Assembly (NCBI RefSeq): GCF_013602415.1
Contig: NZ_WPAG02000002.1
Location: 2,855,480 to 2,919,479, forward strand
DNA from: Rhodococcus sp. B50
GTDB lineage: Bacteria; Actinomycetota; Actinomycetes; Mycobacteriales; Mycobacteriaceae
Length of the DNA stretch: 64,000 bases
Direction: 5' to 3'
Shown: positions 7,160 through 16,369 of the stretch, in pieces
Layout of the letters: every line of letters starts with the position of its first letter
How positions within the stretch are numbered: the first letter of the stretch is position 1
Made by a program: the position numbers and the translations under genes
The notes under the pieces: model-generated
Database searches by the model: none
Seen by the model: only the letters and a program-made list of their open reading frames with translations
What the model was told of the DNA's origin: nothing

Positions 7160-8818
7160 GTGGCCGACGGACCGCTCATCGTCCAGTCCGACAAGACCGT
7201 GCTCCTCGAGGTCGACCACGAACGGGCGAACGAGGCGCGGCAGGCGATCGCCCCGTTCGCCGAACTCGAACGCGCCCCCGAGCACATCCACACCTACCGG
7301 GTGACGCCGCTGGCGCTGTGGAACGCCCGTGCCGCCGGTCACGATGCCGAGCAGGTCGTCGACGCGCTGGTCTCGCATTCCCGCTTCGCCGTCCCGCAGG
7401 CGCTGCTCGTCGACATCGTCGACACCATGAGCCGCTACGGGCGTCTCCAACTGGTCAAACACCCCGCGCACGGCCTGACCCTGGTCAGTCTCGACCGGGC
7501 GGTGCTCACCGAGGTCCTCCGGAACAAGAAGATCGCGCCGATGCTCGGCGCCCACATCGACGACGACACCGTGATCGTGCACCCGAGCGAGCGCGGACGC
7601 GTCAAGCAGATGCTGCTGAAGATCGGTTGGCCGGCGGAGGACCTCGCGGGCTACGTCGACGGCGAGGCCCACCCCATCTCGCTGGACTTCGAGACGAACC
7701 CCTGGCATCTGCGCGACTACCAGGAACTGGCCGCCGACTCGTTCTGGGCAGGCGGCTCGGGTGTCGTAGTGCTGCCGTGCGGCGCCGGAAAGACCATGGT
7801 CGGTGCCGCGGCAATGGCGAAGGCCGGCGCGACGACGCTCATCCTCGTGACGAACACCGTCGCCGGACGGCAGTGGAAGCGCGAGCTGATCGCCCGCACC
7901 TCCCTCACCGAAGAGGAGATCGGCGAGTACTCGGGTGAGAAGAAGGAGATCCGCCCGGTCACCATCGCCACTTACCAGGTGATCACCCGCAAGTCGAAGG
8001 GCGAGTACCGCAATCTCGAGTTGTTCGACTCCCGCGACTGGGGGCTGATGATCTACGACGAGGTGCACCTGCTGCCGGCCCCGGTCTTCCGGATGACCGC
8101 CGACCTGCAGTCCCGTCGCCGTCTCGGCCTCACCGCGACTCTCGTGCGCGAGGACGGACGCGAAGGCGACGTCTTCTCGCTCATCGGCCCGAAGCGCTTC
8201 GACGCGCCGTGGAAGGACATCGAGGCCCAGGGCTGGATCGCGCCCGCCGACTGTGTGGAGGTCCGCGTCACCCTCACCGACGCCGAGCGTATGGCGTACG
8301 CCGTGGCCGAGCCCGAGGAGCGGTACAAGCTGTGCTCGACCGCCCGTACCAAGATCCCCGTGGTGCAGTCGATCCTCGCGCAGCACCGGGATGCACCGAC
8401 GCTGATCATCGGCGCCTACATCGATCAGCTCGACGAGCTCGGTGAAGCGCTCGACGCCCCGGTCATCAAGGGTTCGACGAAGACGAAGGAACGCGAGGCG
8501 CTGTTCGACCGGTTCCGCAACGGTGAGCTCAAGGTGCTGGTGGTCTCGAAGGTCGCGAATTTCTCCATCGATCTGCCGGAGGCCTCCGTCGCCATCCAGG
8601 TGTCGGGAACGTTCGGATCGCGTCAGGAGGAGGCCCAGCGTCTCGGGCGGCTGTTGCGTCCCAAGCACGACGGCGGGCAGGCCCACTTCTACTCCGTCGT
8701 CTCGCGCGACACCCTCGACGCGGAGTACGCCGCGCACCGCCAGCGGTTCCTCGCCGAGCAGGGCTATGCGTACCGGATCACCGACGCCGACGACCTGCTC
8801 GGACCGCAGATCGGCTGA
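7160..8818 (+). CDS. DNA repair helicase XPB (ERCC3-like)
   Basis: This 552-residue superfamily 2 helicase closely resembles mycobacterial XPB (Rv0861c type), with the N-terminal GPLIVQSDKTVLLEVDH segment and PFAELERAPEH. Walker A LPCGAGKTM lies near residue 205, the DEVH box (IYDEVHLLP) follows, and the RED motif appears in VREDGREGD. The C-terminal helicase domain has VSKVANFSIDLPEA and QRLGRLLRPK. It is expected to unwind DNA 3' to 5' during repair. The GTG start has a near-perfect AGGAGG five bases upstream, which rules out the longer frame. It appears monocistronic. Confidence 0.95.
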   Translation: MADGPLIVQSDKTVLLEVDHERANEARQAIAPFAELERAPEHIHTYRVTPLALWNARAAGHDAEQVVDALVSHSRFAVPQALLVDIVDTMSRYGRLQLVKHPAHGLTLVSLDRAVLTEVLRNKKIAPMLGAHIDDDTVIVHPSERGRVKQMLLKIGWPAEDLAGYVDGEAHPISLDFETNPWHLRDYQELAADSFWAGGSGVVVLPCGAGKTMVGAAAMAKAGATTLILVTNTVAGRQWKRELIARTSLTEEEIGEYSGEKKEIRPVTIATYQVITRKSKGEYRNLELFDSRDWGLMIYDEVHLLPAPVFRMTADLQSRRRLGLTATLVREDGREGDVFSLIGPKRFDAPWKDIEAQGWIAPADCVEVRVTLTDAERMAYAVAEPEERYKLCSTARTKIPVVQSILAQHRDAPTLIIGAYIDQLDELGEALDAPVIKGSTKTKEREALFDRFRNGELKVLVVSKVANFSIDLPEASVAIQVSGTFGSRQEEAQRLGRLLRPKHDGGQAHFYSVVSRDTLDAEYAAHRQRFLAEQGYAYRITDADDLLGPQIG

Positions 8819-8831
8819 CGCGGATCCCGGC

Positions 8832-9494
8832 TTACGCGGGCCGGTACTCCTGTTCGGGACGTCCGGTGGTGCCGTATCGCAACTGCATCCGCAGCTGTCG
8901 TTTCGCGACGAGGGCCGCGAGATAGCGCTGGGCGGTTGCGCGCGACACCCCGATCGTCACGGCGACCTCTCCGGCCGACAAGGGTTGGTCCGACTCCTGG
9001 AGTGCTTGCATCACAAGCTTTTCGGTGACCGACTGCGGGGTCGCCGCGCGGCTGGCCGGTAGTACCGGCCGCAGTGCCGCCAGTGCCGTGTCGATCTCGG
9101 CCTGGGTGAGTTCCTCCCCCGCGACGACTCTGCGGTACTGCGCGTAGGCCGCCAGGCGACGGGCCAGTTCGGTGCTCGCGAACGGCTTGACCAGGTACAC
9201 CAGCGCGCCGGCGGCGAGCGCCGCCCGCACCGTCGTGCCCTCGCCGGCGGCACCGAGCACGAAGCTGTCGCACTCGAGACTCCGGATCAGGTCGATCCCG
9301 GACCCGTCCGGCAGGTAGACGTCCACGAGGGCGAGATCGACGGGACCGGCCCGCACCGCGTCCCGGGCCGCCGCGAGGCTCCCGGCGACCGCCGCGACCT
9401 CGAACCCCGCCACCCCCGACACCACGGACGCGTGGAGATCCGCGACCCGGAAGTCGTCGTCGACGACGAGGACCCTCAGATCCGTTCCGCCCAT
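8832..9494 (-). CDS. Response regulator, CitB/DcuR family
   Basis: The 220-residue protein has a receiver domain with acidic residues VDDD at 11-14, phospho-acceptor Asp58 (LVDVYLPDGSG) and Lys103 (VYLVKPF). The C-terminal helix-turn-helix (LSAGEVAVTIGVSRATAQRYL) is of the CitB type. Its first codons overlap the end of the sensor kinase gene by 19 bases. It should be phosphorylated by that kinase and control the adjacent citrate transporter gene. Confidence 0.92.
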   Translation of the reverse strand: MGGTDLRVLVVDDDFRVADLHASVVSGVAGFEVAAVAGSLAAARDAVRAGPVDLALVDVYLPDGSGIDLIRSLECDSFVLGAAGEGTTVRAALAAGALVYLVKPFASTELARRLAAYAQYRRVVAGEELTQAEIDTALAALRPVLPASRAATPQSVTEKLVMQALQESDQPLSAGEVAVTIGVSRATAQRYLAALVAKRQLRMQLRYGTTGRPEQEYRPA

Positions 9495-11146
9495 CCCGCA
9501 TCTCCCTCGTCGAGCACTCCGGTCAGTGTCGCCAGGAACACCGCGCCTCCGGTCGGATTGTCCGGGGTGCGCCGCCCGCCACGGTCCGCGAGCACGACGT
9601 CGCCACCGTGCAACCGTGCGACGCGCCGGGCCAGCGCAAGTCCCATTCCGCGGCCACCGGGCACGGTCGAACCGCTCCGGGTCGTCGCGCCTTCGGCGAA
9701 GACGTCGGGCAGAGCGGCATCGACGCCGTCGCCCGTGTCCGCGACACTCACGTGCAGATCGGCGCCGTCCTCCACCAGTTCGACCTCGACCTCGGCCGGG
9801 GTGTGCCCGCTAACGCGGGCGGCTTCGATCGCATTGTCGAGCAGGTTGCCGAGCACCGTGGTGACGTCGACGGGCACCCGCACCGTCGCGTGCACCCAGG
9901 TGTTCTCGCCGAGCACGAGGGCCACTCCCTGCTCGCGCGCATGCGCCGCCTTGGCGGCGAGGAAGGCGTGCAGATAGGGGTCGGCGAGCGCGTCGGCCCC
10001 CTCGAGTTGTTCGCCGAGCGGACCCGAGCCGAGGATCTGCTCGATGTACTCGACGGCCTGATCCGCACGTCCCTGACGGAGCAGGCCGTCGATGAGATGG
10101 AGCCGGTTCGCGAATTCGTGCCGTTGTGCCCGCAGCGCTGTGCTCATCGACTTGACGGCGTCGAGTTCACGCGTGAGCGTTTCGATGTCGGTCCGGTCGC
10201 GCACCGACATCACCGTGCCGAGGTCGCGGCCGTCGCGCACGACGCGCCGCGAGACCACGACGACGACCCGGTCACCCGTGGTCGCCGCGACCGGGATGCC
10301 GTCCGCGGTACGCAGCACGTCGAGCAACCGCGGAGTCATCCCCAGAGTGTCGACGCTGTGGCCGATCCCGTCGTCGAGATCGAGCAGGCGGCGCGCCTCG
10401 GCGTTGACGACGGTGACGGTGCCGCCGGCATCGGTGCCGACGACTCCCTCGGAGATGCCGTGCAGCACGACCTCCTGTTCCCTGACCAGTTCGGTGAGCT
10501 GCTCGGGTTCGAGTCCCAGCGTGAGCCGTTTCCAGCGGTTGGCCAGCAGCAGCGATCCGACGGCACCGCACACGAGTGCCGCGAGCGCGATGAGGGCGGC
10601 GTCGGCAAGGTCGCTGCGCAGATCGGATCGCACCCTGTCGGTGGCGATGCCCACGCTCACCTCCCCCACCACCCGGCCCGAGGACGGATCGGTCACCGGA
10701 ACCTTGGCGCGTACCGAAGCACCGAGCGTGCCCGACTCGCTCGTCACGACCTCGCGTCCGGCGAGGGCCTCGGCCGGATCGGTACTCACTCTCCGTCCGA
10801 GCTGCTCCGGATCGGGATGGGCGAGCCGGAGCCCCTGATCGTCGGTGACCACGACGAACAGCGCCCCGGTGGCGCTGCGAACGGCCTCGGCGGCCTCCTG
10901 CACTTCGCCGGACGCGAGCTCGGGGTTGTCCGGTGAGACCAGCCCGTCGTCGGCGGCCGAGTAACGCGCGACCTCACCGCGAAGGGCCGCGTCCGCGGAG
11001 ACGGACCTGGCGATCGCGAGCGCCCGCTGGCCGTGTTCGTCGGTGACCCGGTCCTCGGTGGTGGTGGCGAACACCGTGAATCCGATGCCCAGCGTCACCG
11101 CCACCACCGCGGACTGGAGCAGCAGCACCTGGGTGCGGAGTTTCAC
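9476..11146 (-). CDS. Sensor histidine kinase, CitA/DcuS family
   Basis: This 556-residue membrane kinase has a first transmembrane helix at about 8-28, an extracytoplasmic sensor of about 150 residues, and a second helix near 180-205. A PAS domain follows (ISEGVVGTDAGGTVTVVNAEA), then the phospho-acceptor box RHEFANRLHLIDGLL and an HATPase domain (NLLDNAIEA, VPGGRGMGLALARR). CitA/DcuS proteins sense extracellular citrate or C4-dicarboxylates. The start is GTG. It lies directly downstream of the citrate transporter gene. Confidence 0.92.
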   Translation of the reverse strand: MKLRTQVLLLQSAVVAVTLGIGFTVFATTTEDRVTDEHGQRALAIARSVSADAALRGEVARYSAADDGLVSPDNPELASGEVQEAAEAVRSATGALFVVVTDDQGLRLAHPDPEQLGRRVSTDPAEALAGREVVTSESGTLGASVRAKVPVTDPSSGRVVGEVSVGIATDRVRSDLRSDLADAALIALAALVCGAVGSLLLANRWKRLTLGLEPEQLTELVREQEVVLHGISEGVVGTDAGGTVTVVNAEARRLLDLDDGIGHSVDTLGMTPRLLDVLRTADGIPVAATTGDRVVVVVSRRVVRDGRDLGTVMSVRDRTDIETLTRELDAVKSMSTALRAQRHEFANRLHLIDGLLRQGRADQAVEYIEQILGSGPLGEQLEGADALADPYLHAFLAAKAAHAREQGVALVLGENTWVHATVRVPVDVTTVLGNLLDNAIEAARVSGHTPAEVEVELVEDGADLHVSVADTGDGVDAALPDVFAEGATTRSGSTVPGGRGMGLALARRVARLHGGDVVLADRGGRRTPDNPTGGAVFLATLTGVLDEGDAGWAERI

Positions 11147-11194
11147 GGCGCCGTCCCCGTTCGTCCCATCTGCCCAGTGTGACCCGGCCGCATC

Positions 11195-12562
11195 TCACCC
11201 GAACGGAATCTGCCCGAGGAGTACCCCCACCACGAGCATCGCGACCGACACCACCCCGGCGCGCCACAGCACCTTGCGGTGATGGTCGGCCAGCGGCACC
11301 CCGGCGAGGGTCACCAGCAGCAGGATCGCCGGAACCAGCGGACTCTGCATGTGTACCGGCTGGCCGGTGATGGACGCGCGTGCCATCTCGACCGGTTCGA
11401 TGCCGTACTGGGACGCCGTCTCGGCCAGGACGGGCAGCACTCCGAAGTAGAAGGCGTCATTGGTCATGAAGAAGGTGAAGGGAATGCTGAGCAGACCTGT
11501 GATGACCGCGAGGAACGGACCGAGTGTGTCGGGGACGACCCCGGTCAGCCACAGCGCCATGGACTCGACCATCCCGGTGCCCTGGAACACTCCGGTCAGG
11601 ACCGCCGCGGCGAACACCATCGCGACGACCGACACGATGCTCGACGAGTGCCGCGCGATCGCGGCGGACTGGTCGACCACGCGCGGGAAGTTCACGGCCA
11701 GCGCGAGGCCCGCCGCGATCATGAACAGCACGGGGATCGGCAGGATGTCGAGGCCGAGGACGACGAGCAGTGCCACCGTGAGCAGTGCGTTGAAGGGCAG
11801 CAGCCGCGGACGCAGAGTCGGGCGGTCGGGGTCGAGGCCGGCGGCGAGCTGCCCGACCTCTCCGTCGGTGGCATCCGTGTCTCCGCCGACCGTGCCCACC
11901 CCCGAAGGACCGGCGCCGAGCGACACGACCTCGGGCTTCCACACGAGCCGCCCGATGCGGCGACGTTCGGTGACGCCCAGATGTGCAGCGAAGCCCAGGA
12001 CGATGACGAGTCCGACGACGAGCGACGGAATCATCGGGACGAAGACCTCGGACGGGGACAACCCGAGGGCGCTCGCGGCGCGCACCGTCGGTCCACCCCA
12101 CGGGATGATGTTCATCGTGGCGTTCGCCAGCCCGGCGACGACGGTGAGGACGACGGGGCTGACCTTCAGTTTCAGGTAGAGCGGCAGCAGCGCGGAGGTG
12201 GTGATGATGAACGTCGTGGACCCGTCCCCGTCGAGGGAGACGACCATCGCGAGCACCGCGGTGCCGATCACCAGCCGTGCCGGGTCGTCGCGGACGAGTC
12301 GCAGGATGAGCCGCACGAGCGGATCGAACAGGCCGACGTCGATCATGATCCCGAAGAAGATGATCGCGAAGAACAGCAGGGCCGCTGTCGGGGCGAGACT
12401 TTCGACGCCGTCGACGATCATGTCGCCGATGCCGGTACCGGCTCCGGCGATCAGACCGAACGCGACGGGTACCAGGATCAGGCCGACGACCGGCGTGGCC
12501 CGTTTCGACATGATCAGGTACATGAACGTGGCGACCATCAGGAAGCCGAGGACGACGAGCAT
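11195..12562 (-). CDS. CitMHS-family citrate-metal/H+ symporter
   Basis: A 455-residue membrane protein with about twelve hydrophobic segments. It has family-typical stretches such as FFAIIFFGIMIDVGLF, VSLDGDGSTTFIITTSALLPLY and FFMTNDAFYFGVLPVL. CitMHS proteins take up citrate complexed with Mg2+ or Ca2+ in symport with protons. I chose the ATG that begins the first membrane helix (MLVVLGFLMVATFMYL); an upstream in-frame start would add 18 polar residues. It is co-oriented with the CitA/CitB-type two-component genes, which probably regulate it. Confidence 0.92.
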   Translation of the reverse strand: MLVVLGFLMVATFMYLIMSKRATPVVGLILVPVAFGLIAGAGTGIGDMIVDGVESLAPTAALLFFAIIFFGIMIDVGLFDPLVRLILRLVRDDPARLVIGTAVLAMVVSLDGDGSTTFIITTSALLPLYLKLKVSPVVLTVVAGLANATMNIIPWGGPTVRAASALGLSPSEVFVPMIPSLVVGLVIVLGFAAHLGVTERRRIGRLVWKPEVVSLGAGPSGVGTVGGDTDATDGEVGQLAAGLDPDRPTLRPRLLPFNALLTVALLVVLGLDILPIPVLFMIAAGLALAVNFPRVVDQSAAIARHSSSIVSVVAMVFAAAVLTGVFQGTGMVESMALWLTGVVPDTLGPFLAVITGLLSIPFTFFMTNDAFYFGVLPVLAETASQYGIEPVEMARASITGQPVHMQSPLVPAILLLVTLAGVPLADHHRKVLWRAGVVSVAMLVVGVLLGQIPFG

Positions 12563-12824
12563 GGCGGTGCCCACTTTCTGACGTGATCGGAGCCGGCCCG
12601 GGCACACGTCGGCCACAGGCCGCTGTCGCGACGGGGCGTGGGTGTGGAGTCCGGCACCGAGAGAGGTTCGTGTGGGTCGGCTCCGAGAGCCGTAGGGAAT
12701 GTGTGATCTCTGCTACATCAGAGTGTGTGACCGCGCCCCTCTCCGAGTCACTGTTGAGCGCGATAGCACCGTTGTGCGCATTCTGCTCGAGACCGTCCCA
12801 CTCGGTCCCTCGCAGGAGGTCCCA

Positions 12825-12830
12825 TAAGCT
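12825..12830 (+). promoter_or_regulatory. Leaderless -10 box for the DUF3239 gene
   Basis: TAAGCT stands 6 nt before the GTG, the spacing typical of actinobacterial leaderless transcripts. An AGGAGG-like stretch further upstream is too distant (over 15 nt) to set this start. Confidence 0.55.
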
Positions 12831-12836
12831 GGTGGC

Positions 12837-13505
12837 GTGCGCCGCTTCGACTTCCCCGTGGACCTGCCCCATGCCAAGGCCGTGAACCAGACCCTCGCGG
12901 ACGTCCGTCGTCTGCGGTGGTCGGCGATATTCGTCGGCGTGGTGTGCATCGCGGGTGCGGTGGGTCTGCTCCTGCTCGGCGCGGCCTGGGCGTACATCGT
13001 CGCCGCCGTGCTGGCGGTCGCGGCCGCGACGTCGGCGTGGGTGGCGCTGTGGGCGCCGCGCAAAGTGGGGACCATCGAGCAGCTCTACCGCGACAGCCCG
13101 CTCGTTCCGGCCGTCGTCGCCGCCAAGCGTGCTCGCGGATTGACGCTGCTCTCGCTGGTCGACATCGCCAAGCCCGAGACGTCGGGCCGGCACTTCGCCC
13201 TCGTCACCCGCAATGTGGAGGCGGTACCGGGCCATCGGATCGCGATCGGTGAGCGGGTGCCGTGCGCCGCCGTCCTCTCCGACCGTACGACCCGCAACGA
13301 CTCGGGTATGTGGCAGATGGTCGGCCCGATGCCGATCGCCTGGGGTACGCGTGATCAGAAGGTCATCGCCGATGCGGTCGCGCAGATTCCCGAGGTGGAG
13401 TGGCGTGTGCTGAAGGACAAGCTGAAGATGGTGGATCAGGTCGACGCCACCGACGAGCGTCGCCTCGAATTGTCGAGCAAGGAACTGCCGGCCGAGCTGC
13501 GGTGA
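12837..13505 (+). CDS. DUF3239-type membrane protein
   Basis: The 222-residue protein has two closely spaced transmembrane helices (about 30-50 and 52-72), then a cytoplasmic domain with LVTRNVEAVPGHRIAIGERVP and a MWQMVGPMPIAWGT motif. This matches the DUF3239 family of Mycobacteriales as I remember it. The function is unknown. The GTG start fits a leaderless mRNA. A GNAT gene follows after 17 nt and may be co-transcribed. Confidence 0.7.
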   Translation: MRRFDFPVDLPHAKAVNQTLADVRRLRWSAIFVGVVCIAGAVGLLLLGAAWAYIVAAVLAVAAATSAWVALWAPRKVGTIEQLYRDSPLVPAVVAAKRARGLTLLSLVDIAKPETSGRHFALVTRNVEAVPGHRIAIGERVPCAAVLSDRTTRNDSGMWQMVGPMPIAWGTRDQKVIADAVAQIPEVEWRVLKDKLKMVDQVDATDERRLELSSKELPAELR

Positions 13506-13522
13506 CACAGAACTGCGGTGAC

Positions 13523-14086
13523 ATGGAACGACGTACGCTGACCGATGGCGCGGTGGTGCTCTCACCACCGGAGTCTGCCGATGTCGACGCCATCACCGAC
13601 GCGTGCCGGGATCCTCTGATCGCCCGGTGGACCACTGTCCCCTCCCCTTACGCCCGTACCGACGCACTGTATTTCGTCCAGGACGTCGTTCCGGCCAAGT
13701 GGGAGAGCGGCTGCCCGGATTGGGCCGTGCGCACCTCCGAGGACGGAGTGCTGTGCGGCATGGTCGGATTCGTGCCGCGCGAGGGTTCGGATCCGGAGAT
13801 CGGGTACTGGATCGCCCCGACGACGCGACGCCACGGACTCGCGACCGCCGCGGTGCGATTGGCATGTGATTTCGCATTCGCCCCGGACGGCATGAACGTC
13901 CGGCGGGTCGCCTGGCGTGCCTTCGTCGGCAACCGTGCCTCCGCCGCTGTCGCACGGCGGGTCGGATTCCGGTACGAGGGCATCGTCCGCAACGGTCTGC
14001 TCCAGCGCGGCGTGCCGCGGGACGTGTGGGTCGCCGGACTGTCTGCCGACGACCCACACGGACCTACGGACGACTGGCCGCTCTAG
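13523..14086 (+). CDS. GNAT N-acetyltransferase, RimJ/RimL-like
   Basis: The 187-residue protein has the GNAT fold: VLSPPESADVDAI at the N-terminus, the acetyl-CoA-binding region near IGYWIAPTTRRHGLATAAV, and the terminal NRASAAVARRVGFRYEGI strand-helix. RimJ/RimL-like members acetylate N-termini or small amines; the substrate here is unknown. It ends 20 nt from a convergent LLM oxidoreductase gene. Confidence 0.88.
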   Translation: MERRTLTDGAVVLSPPESADVDAITDACRDPLIARWTTVPSPYARTDALYFVQDVVPAKWESGCPDWAVRTSEDGVLCGMVGFVPREGSDPEIGYWIAPTTRRHGLATAAVRLACDFAFAPDGMNVRRVAWRAFVGNRASAAVARRVGFRYEGIVRNGLLQRGVPRDVWVAGLSADDPHGPTDDWPL

Positions 14087-14105
14087 TCCTCGGGCGCTGT
14101 AGACC

Positions 14106-15092
14106 TCATGCGAGGCGCGGAAGCACTTCCTTCTCGAGCAGTTCCAGCCCCGAAGTGTCGTACGCGGCCTCGGGAACATAGAAGATCGCGTACTCGAGGC
14201 CCTGATTCTTCAGCGCAGTGAGGTTCTCCACGATCTGCTCCGGGGTGCCGACGGCCGGCATTCCCCGGAACGCATCGAGTGCCCCGTCGGCCTTCTCCGC
14301 ACCGACGATCGGTTCGAGACGTGCACGCAACGCCTCGAGTCGGTCCTGTACCTCGGCCTCGGTGCGGCCGATCGCCACGTTGTAATTCGCGGACCGCACG
14401 ATGGCATCGAAGTCGGTACCGACCTCGGCGCAGTGCTCTCGCAAGATGTCCGACTTGCGCGCGAACCCTTCGGGTGTGCCGTCGAAGTTGGTGTACTGCG
14501 CGTACTTCGCAGCGATCTTCAAGGTCACCTTCTCGCCGCCGCCTGCGATCCACAGCGGAATACCGCCCTCTTGCAGGGGAAGCGGACGGACGATGGCACC
14601 GTCGACGGTGTAGTGCCTTCCGGAGAAGGTCGCGGAACCGGTGGTCCAGGCCTGCCGGAAGATCTGCACGCCCTCGTCGAGGCGGCGCAGTCGCTCACCC
14701 GCCGACGGAAAACCGTAACCATATGCGCGCCATTCATGTTCGTACCATCCGCCACCGATCCCCATCTCGATGCGTCCGCCGGAGATGATGTCGGTGGTGG
14801 CCGCGACCTTCGCGAGGTAGGCCGGGTTGCGGTAGGCCATGGCGGTGCACATCTGGCCGATGCGCACGCGCTCGGTGACGGCTGCGAAGGCCGACACGAG
14901 GGTCCATGCCTCGTGGGTGGCTTCGTCGGTGGGCTGAGGGACGGTGTGGAAGTGGTCGTACACCCAGATCGACTCCCACGGGCCGTCGTCGGCGCGGACC
15001 GCGAGGTCGCGCATCACCTGCCACTGGTCGGCGGGATCGATGCCGACGAGGTCCAGTCGCCAGCCCTGGGGGACGAACAATCCGAAGCGCAT
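14106..15092 (-). CDS. LLM-class F420-dependent oxidoreductase
   Basis: The 328-residue luciferase-like enzyme begins MRFGLFVPQGWRLDLVGI. It carries the family's SIWVYDHFHTV, VRIGQMCTAMAYRNPAYLAKVAATTDI and GRIEMGIGGGWYEHEW motifs and an IPLWIAGGGEK core. These features fit F420-using LLM enzymes better than the NtaA branch upstream. It is the last gene of the second organosulfur-type operon. AGGA lies 5 nt upstream of its ATG. Its first 79 bases overlap the C-terminal coding region of the MFS gene. Confidence 0.85.
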   Translation of the reverse strand: MRFGLFVPQGWRLDLVGIDPADQWQVMRDLAVRADDGPWESIWVYDHFHTVPQPTDEATHEAWTLVSAFAAVTERVRIGQMCTAMAYRNPAYLAKVAATTDIISGGRIEMGIGGGWYEHEWRAYGYGFPSAGERLRRLDEGVQIFRQAWTTGSATFSGRHYTVDGAIVRPLPLQEGGIPLWIAGGGEKVTLKIAAKYAQYTNFDGTPEGFARKSDILREHCAEVGTDFDAIVRSANYNVAIGRTEAEVQDRLEALRARLEPIVGAEKADGALDAFRGMPAVGTPEQIVENLTALKNQGLEYAIFYVPEAAYDTSGLELLEKEVLPRLA

Positions 15093-16369
15093 GCGGGTCC
15101 TAAGGTCGAAGTGACGGTGTTCGGTGCCGGTTCGGCCGGCGCCGCCGGTGGTGCCGGTTCGGCCGGCGCCACCGGTTCCAGTGTGCGACGCGGCCACGGC
15201 GAGTATCGCGGAACGAAGCGGAACATGCAGGCCGCGCCGAGCAGAGCGAGGCCACCCACGGTCAGCGCCCCGGCGGCGAGAGACACCGTGGCGACGGCGC
15301 CGACGGCGAACGGACCGGCGAACATCCCGGTGTCGTGGGTGAGCCGCCAAGCGGCCAGGAACTCCGCCCGTGTCGCGGGTGGGGCCGTGTCGGCGCCGAG
15401 CGTCATGATCACGCCGTTGCCCAGACCGTTCCCGATGCCGAGCACCACGGCGACCGCCGCGAGCGAGGCCAGGTCGTCGGCGACCGGCAGGATCAGGAAT
15501 GCCGTGCCGATCACCAGCAGCGACGGCACCGCTACCGCCCGGCGCCCGAACCGGTCCATCAGTTGCCCGGCCGGATACGAGCAGAGCATGTCGACGGCAC
15601 CGCCGATCCCGAAGACGATCGAGACGGTGGCCGCATCGAGTCCGATATGGCTCGCCCACAGCGGAAGTACCGCTTCGCGCGACGCCCGGGCCGCACCCAT
15701 CAGCAACGACCCGGCGCCGAGTGTGCCGAGCAGCCGACGGTGCCGCCGCAGGATCGTGCCGAGCGACACGTGAGCGCCGGGCCCGGCGGTCCCGGAACCC
15801 GCACGGCGCCCGGTATCCGGTGCCCGGGCCATCAGTACGCCCGACAGCACGACCCCCACGACCTGCACCGCGAGTCCTCCCCGGACTCCCACGAAGTGGA
15901 TGACGCCGGCACCGAGGAACGGGCCGAGAAAGAAGCCGAGCCGCCACATCGTGGCGAAGGCCGCCATGGCCCGCGCTCGTCTCTCGATCGGCACGGCCTC
16001 GGCGAGATAGCTCTGCCTCGCCAGACCCCACACCGCGTTCGCGAACCCGGTGAGCAGCGCACCCACAGCGAGAACCGCCGCTGTCCAGGCCGTGACCGAG
16101 ACGAGGACACCGACGGTTCCCAGGGCGGTACCTGCGATGATCGCGCGACGCTCCCCCAGCCTCGCGACGATGCTTCCCGCCGGCAGGTCGCCGATGACGG
16201 CGCCGAGCGCGACGAGCGCGACGATCACCCCTGCCACCGGCACCGACGCACCGAGTTCGCGTGCCAGCAGCGCCAGGACGGGGGCGCCCGCACCCTGACC
16301 GATCCCGAAGATCGCGGACGGCACGAAGACCGTCGTAATCAGTGGTTTCGGATCGAACCCCGCCCTCAT
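15014..16369 (-). CDS. MFS transporter
   Basis: A 451-residue major facilitator with about twelve membrane segments. MFS loop signatures are visible as LPAGSIVARLGERRAI near residue 60 and YPAGQLMDRFGRRAV in the second half. The ATG overlaps the upstream monooxygenase stop (ATGA). The C-terminal tail is odd: an Ala/Pro/Glu-rich stretch from a 27-bp tandem repeat, then about 25 residues read inside the next gene. The native stop may have been lost, since another frame closes at a TAG just before the next ATG. The substrate is unknown; export of a monooxygenase product is possible. Confidence 0.82.
   Translation of the reverse strand: MRAGFDPKPLITTVFVPSAIFGIGQGAGAPVLALLARELGASVPVAGVIVALVALGAVIGDLPAGSIVARLGERRAIIAGTALGTVGVLVSVTAWTAAVLAVGALLTGFANAVWGLARQSYLAEAVPIERRARAMAAFATMWRLGFFLGPFLGAGVIHFVGVRGGLAVQVVGVVLSGVLMARAPDTGRRAGSGTAGPGAHVSLGTILRRHRRLLGTLGAGSLLMGAARASREAVLPLWASHIGLDAATVSIVFGIGGAVDMLCSYPAGQLMDRFGRRAVAVPSLLVIGTAFLILPVADDLASLAAVAVVLGIGNGLGNGVIMTLGADTAPPATRAEFLAAWRLTHDTGMFAGPFAVGAVATVSLAAGALTVGGLALLGAACMFRFVPRYSPWPRRTLEPVAPAEPAPPAAPAEPAPNTVTSTLGPACASDCSSPRAGDWTSSASIPPTSGR
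15123..15176. repeat. 27-bp tandem repeat in the MFS C-terminal codons
   Basis: Two 27-bp units (15123-15149, 15150-15176) differ at one base. They encode repeated APAEPAP on the minus strand. The period is a multiple of three, so the repeat itself does not shift the frame. Confidence 0.9.
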
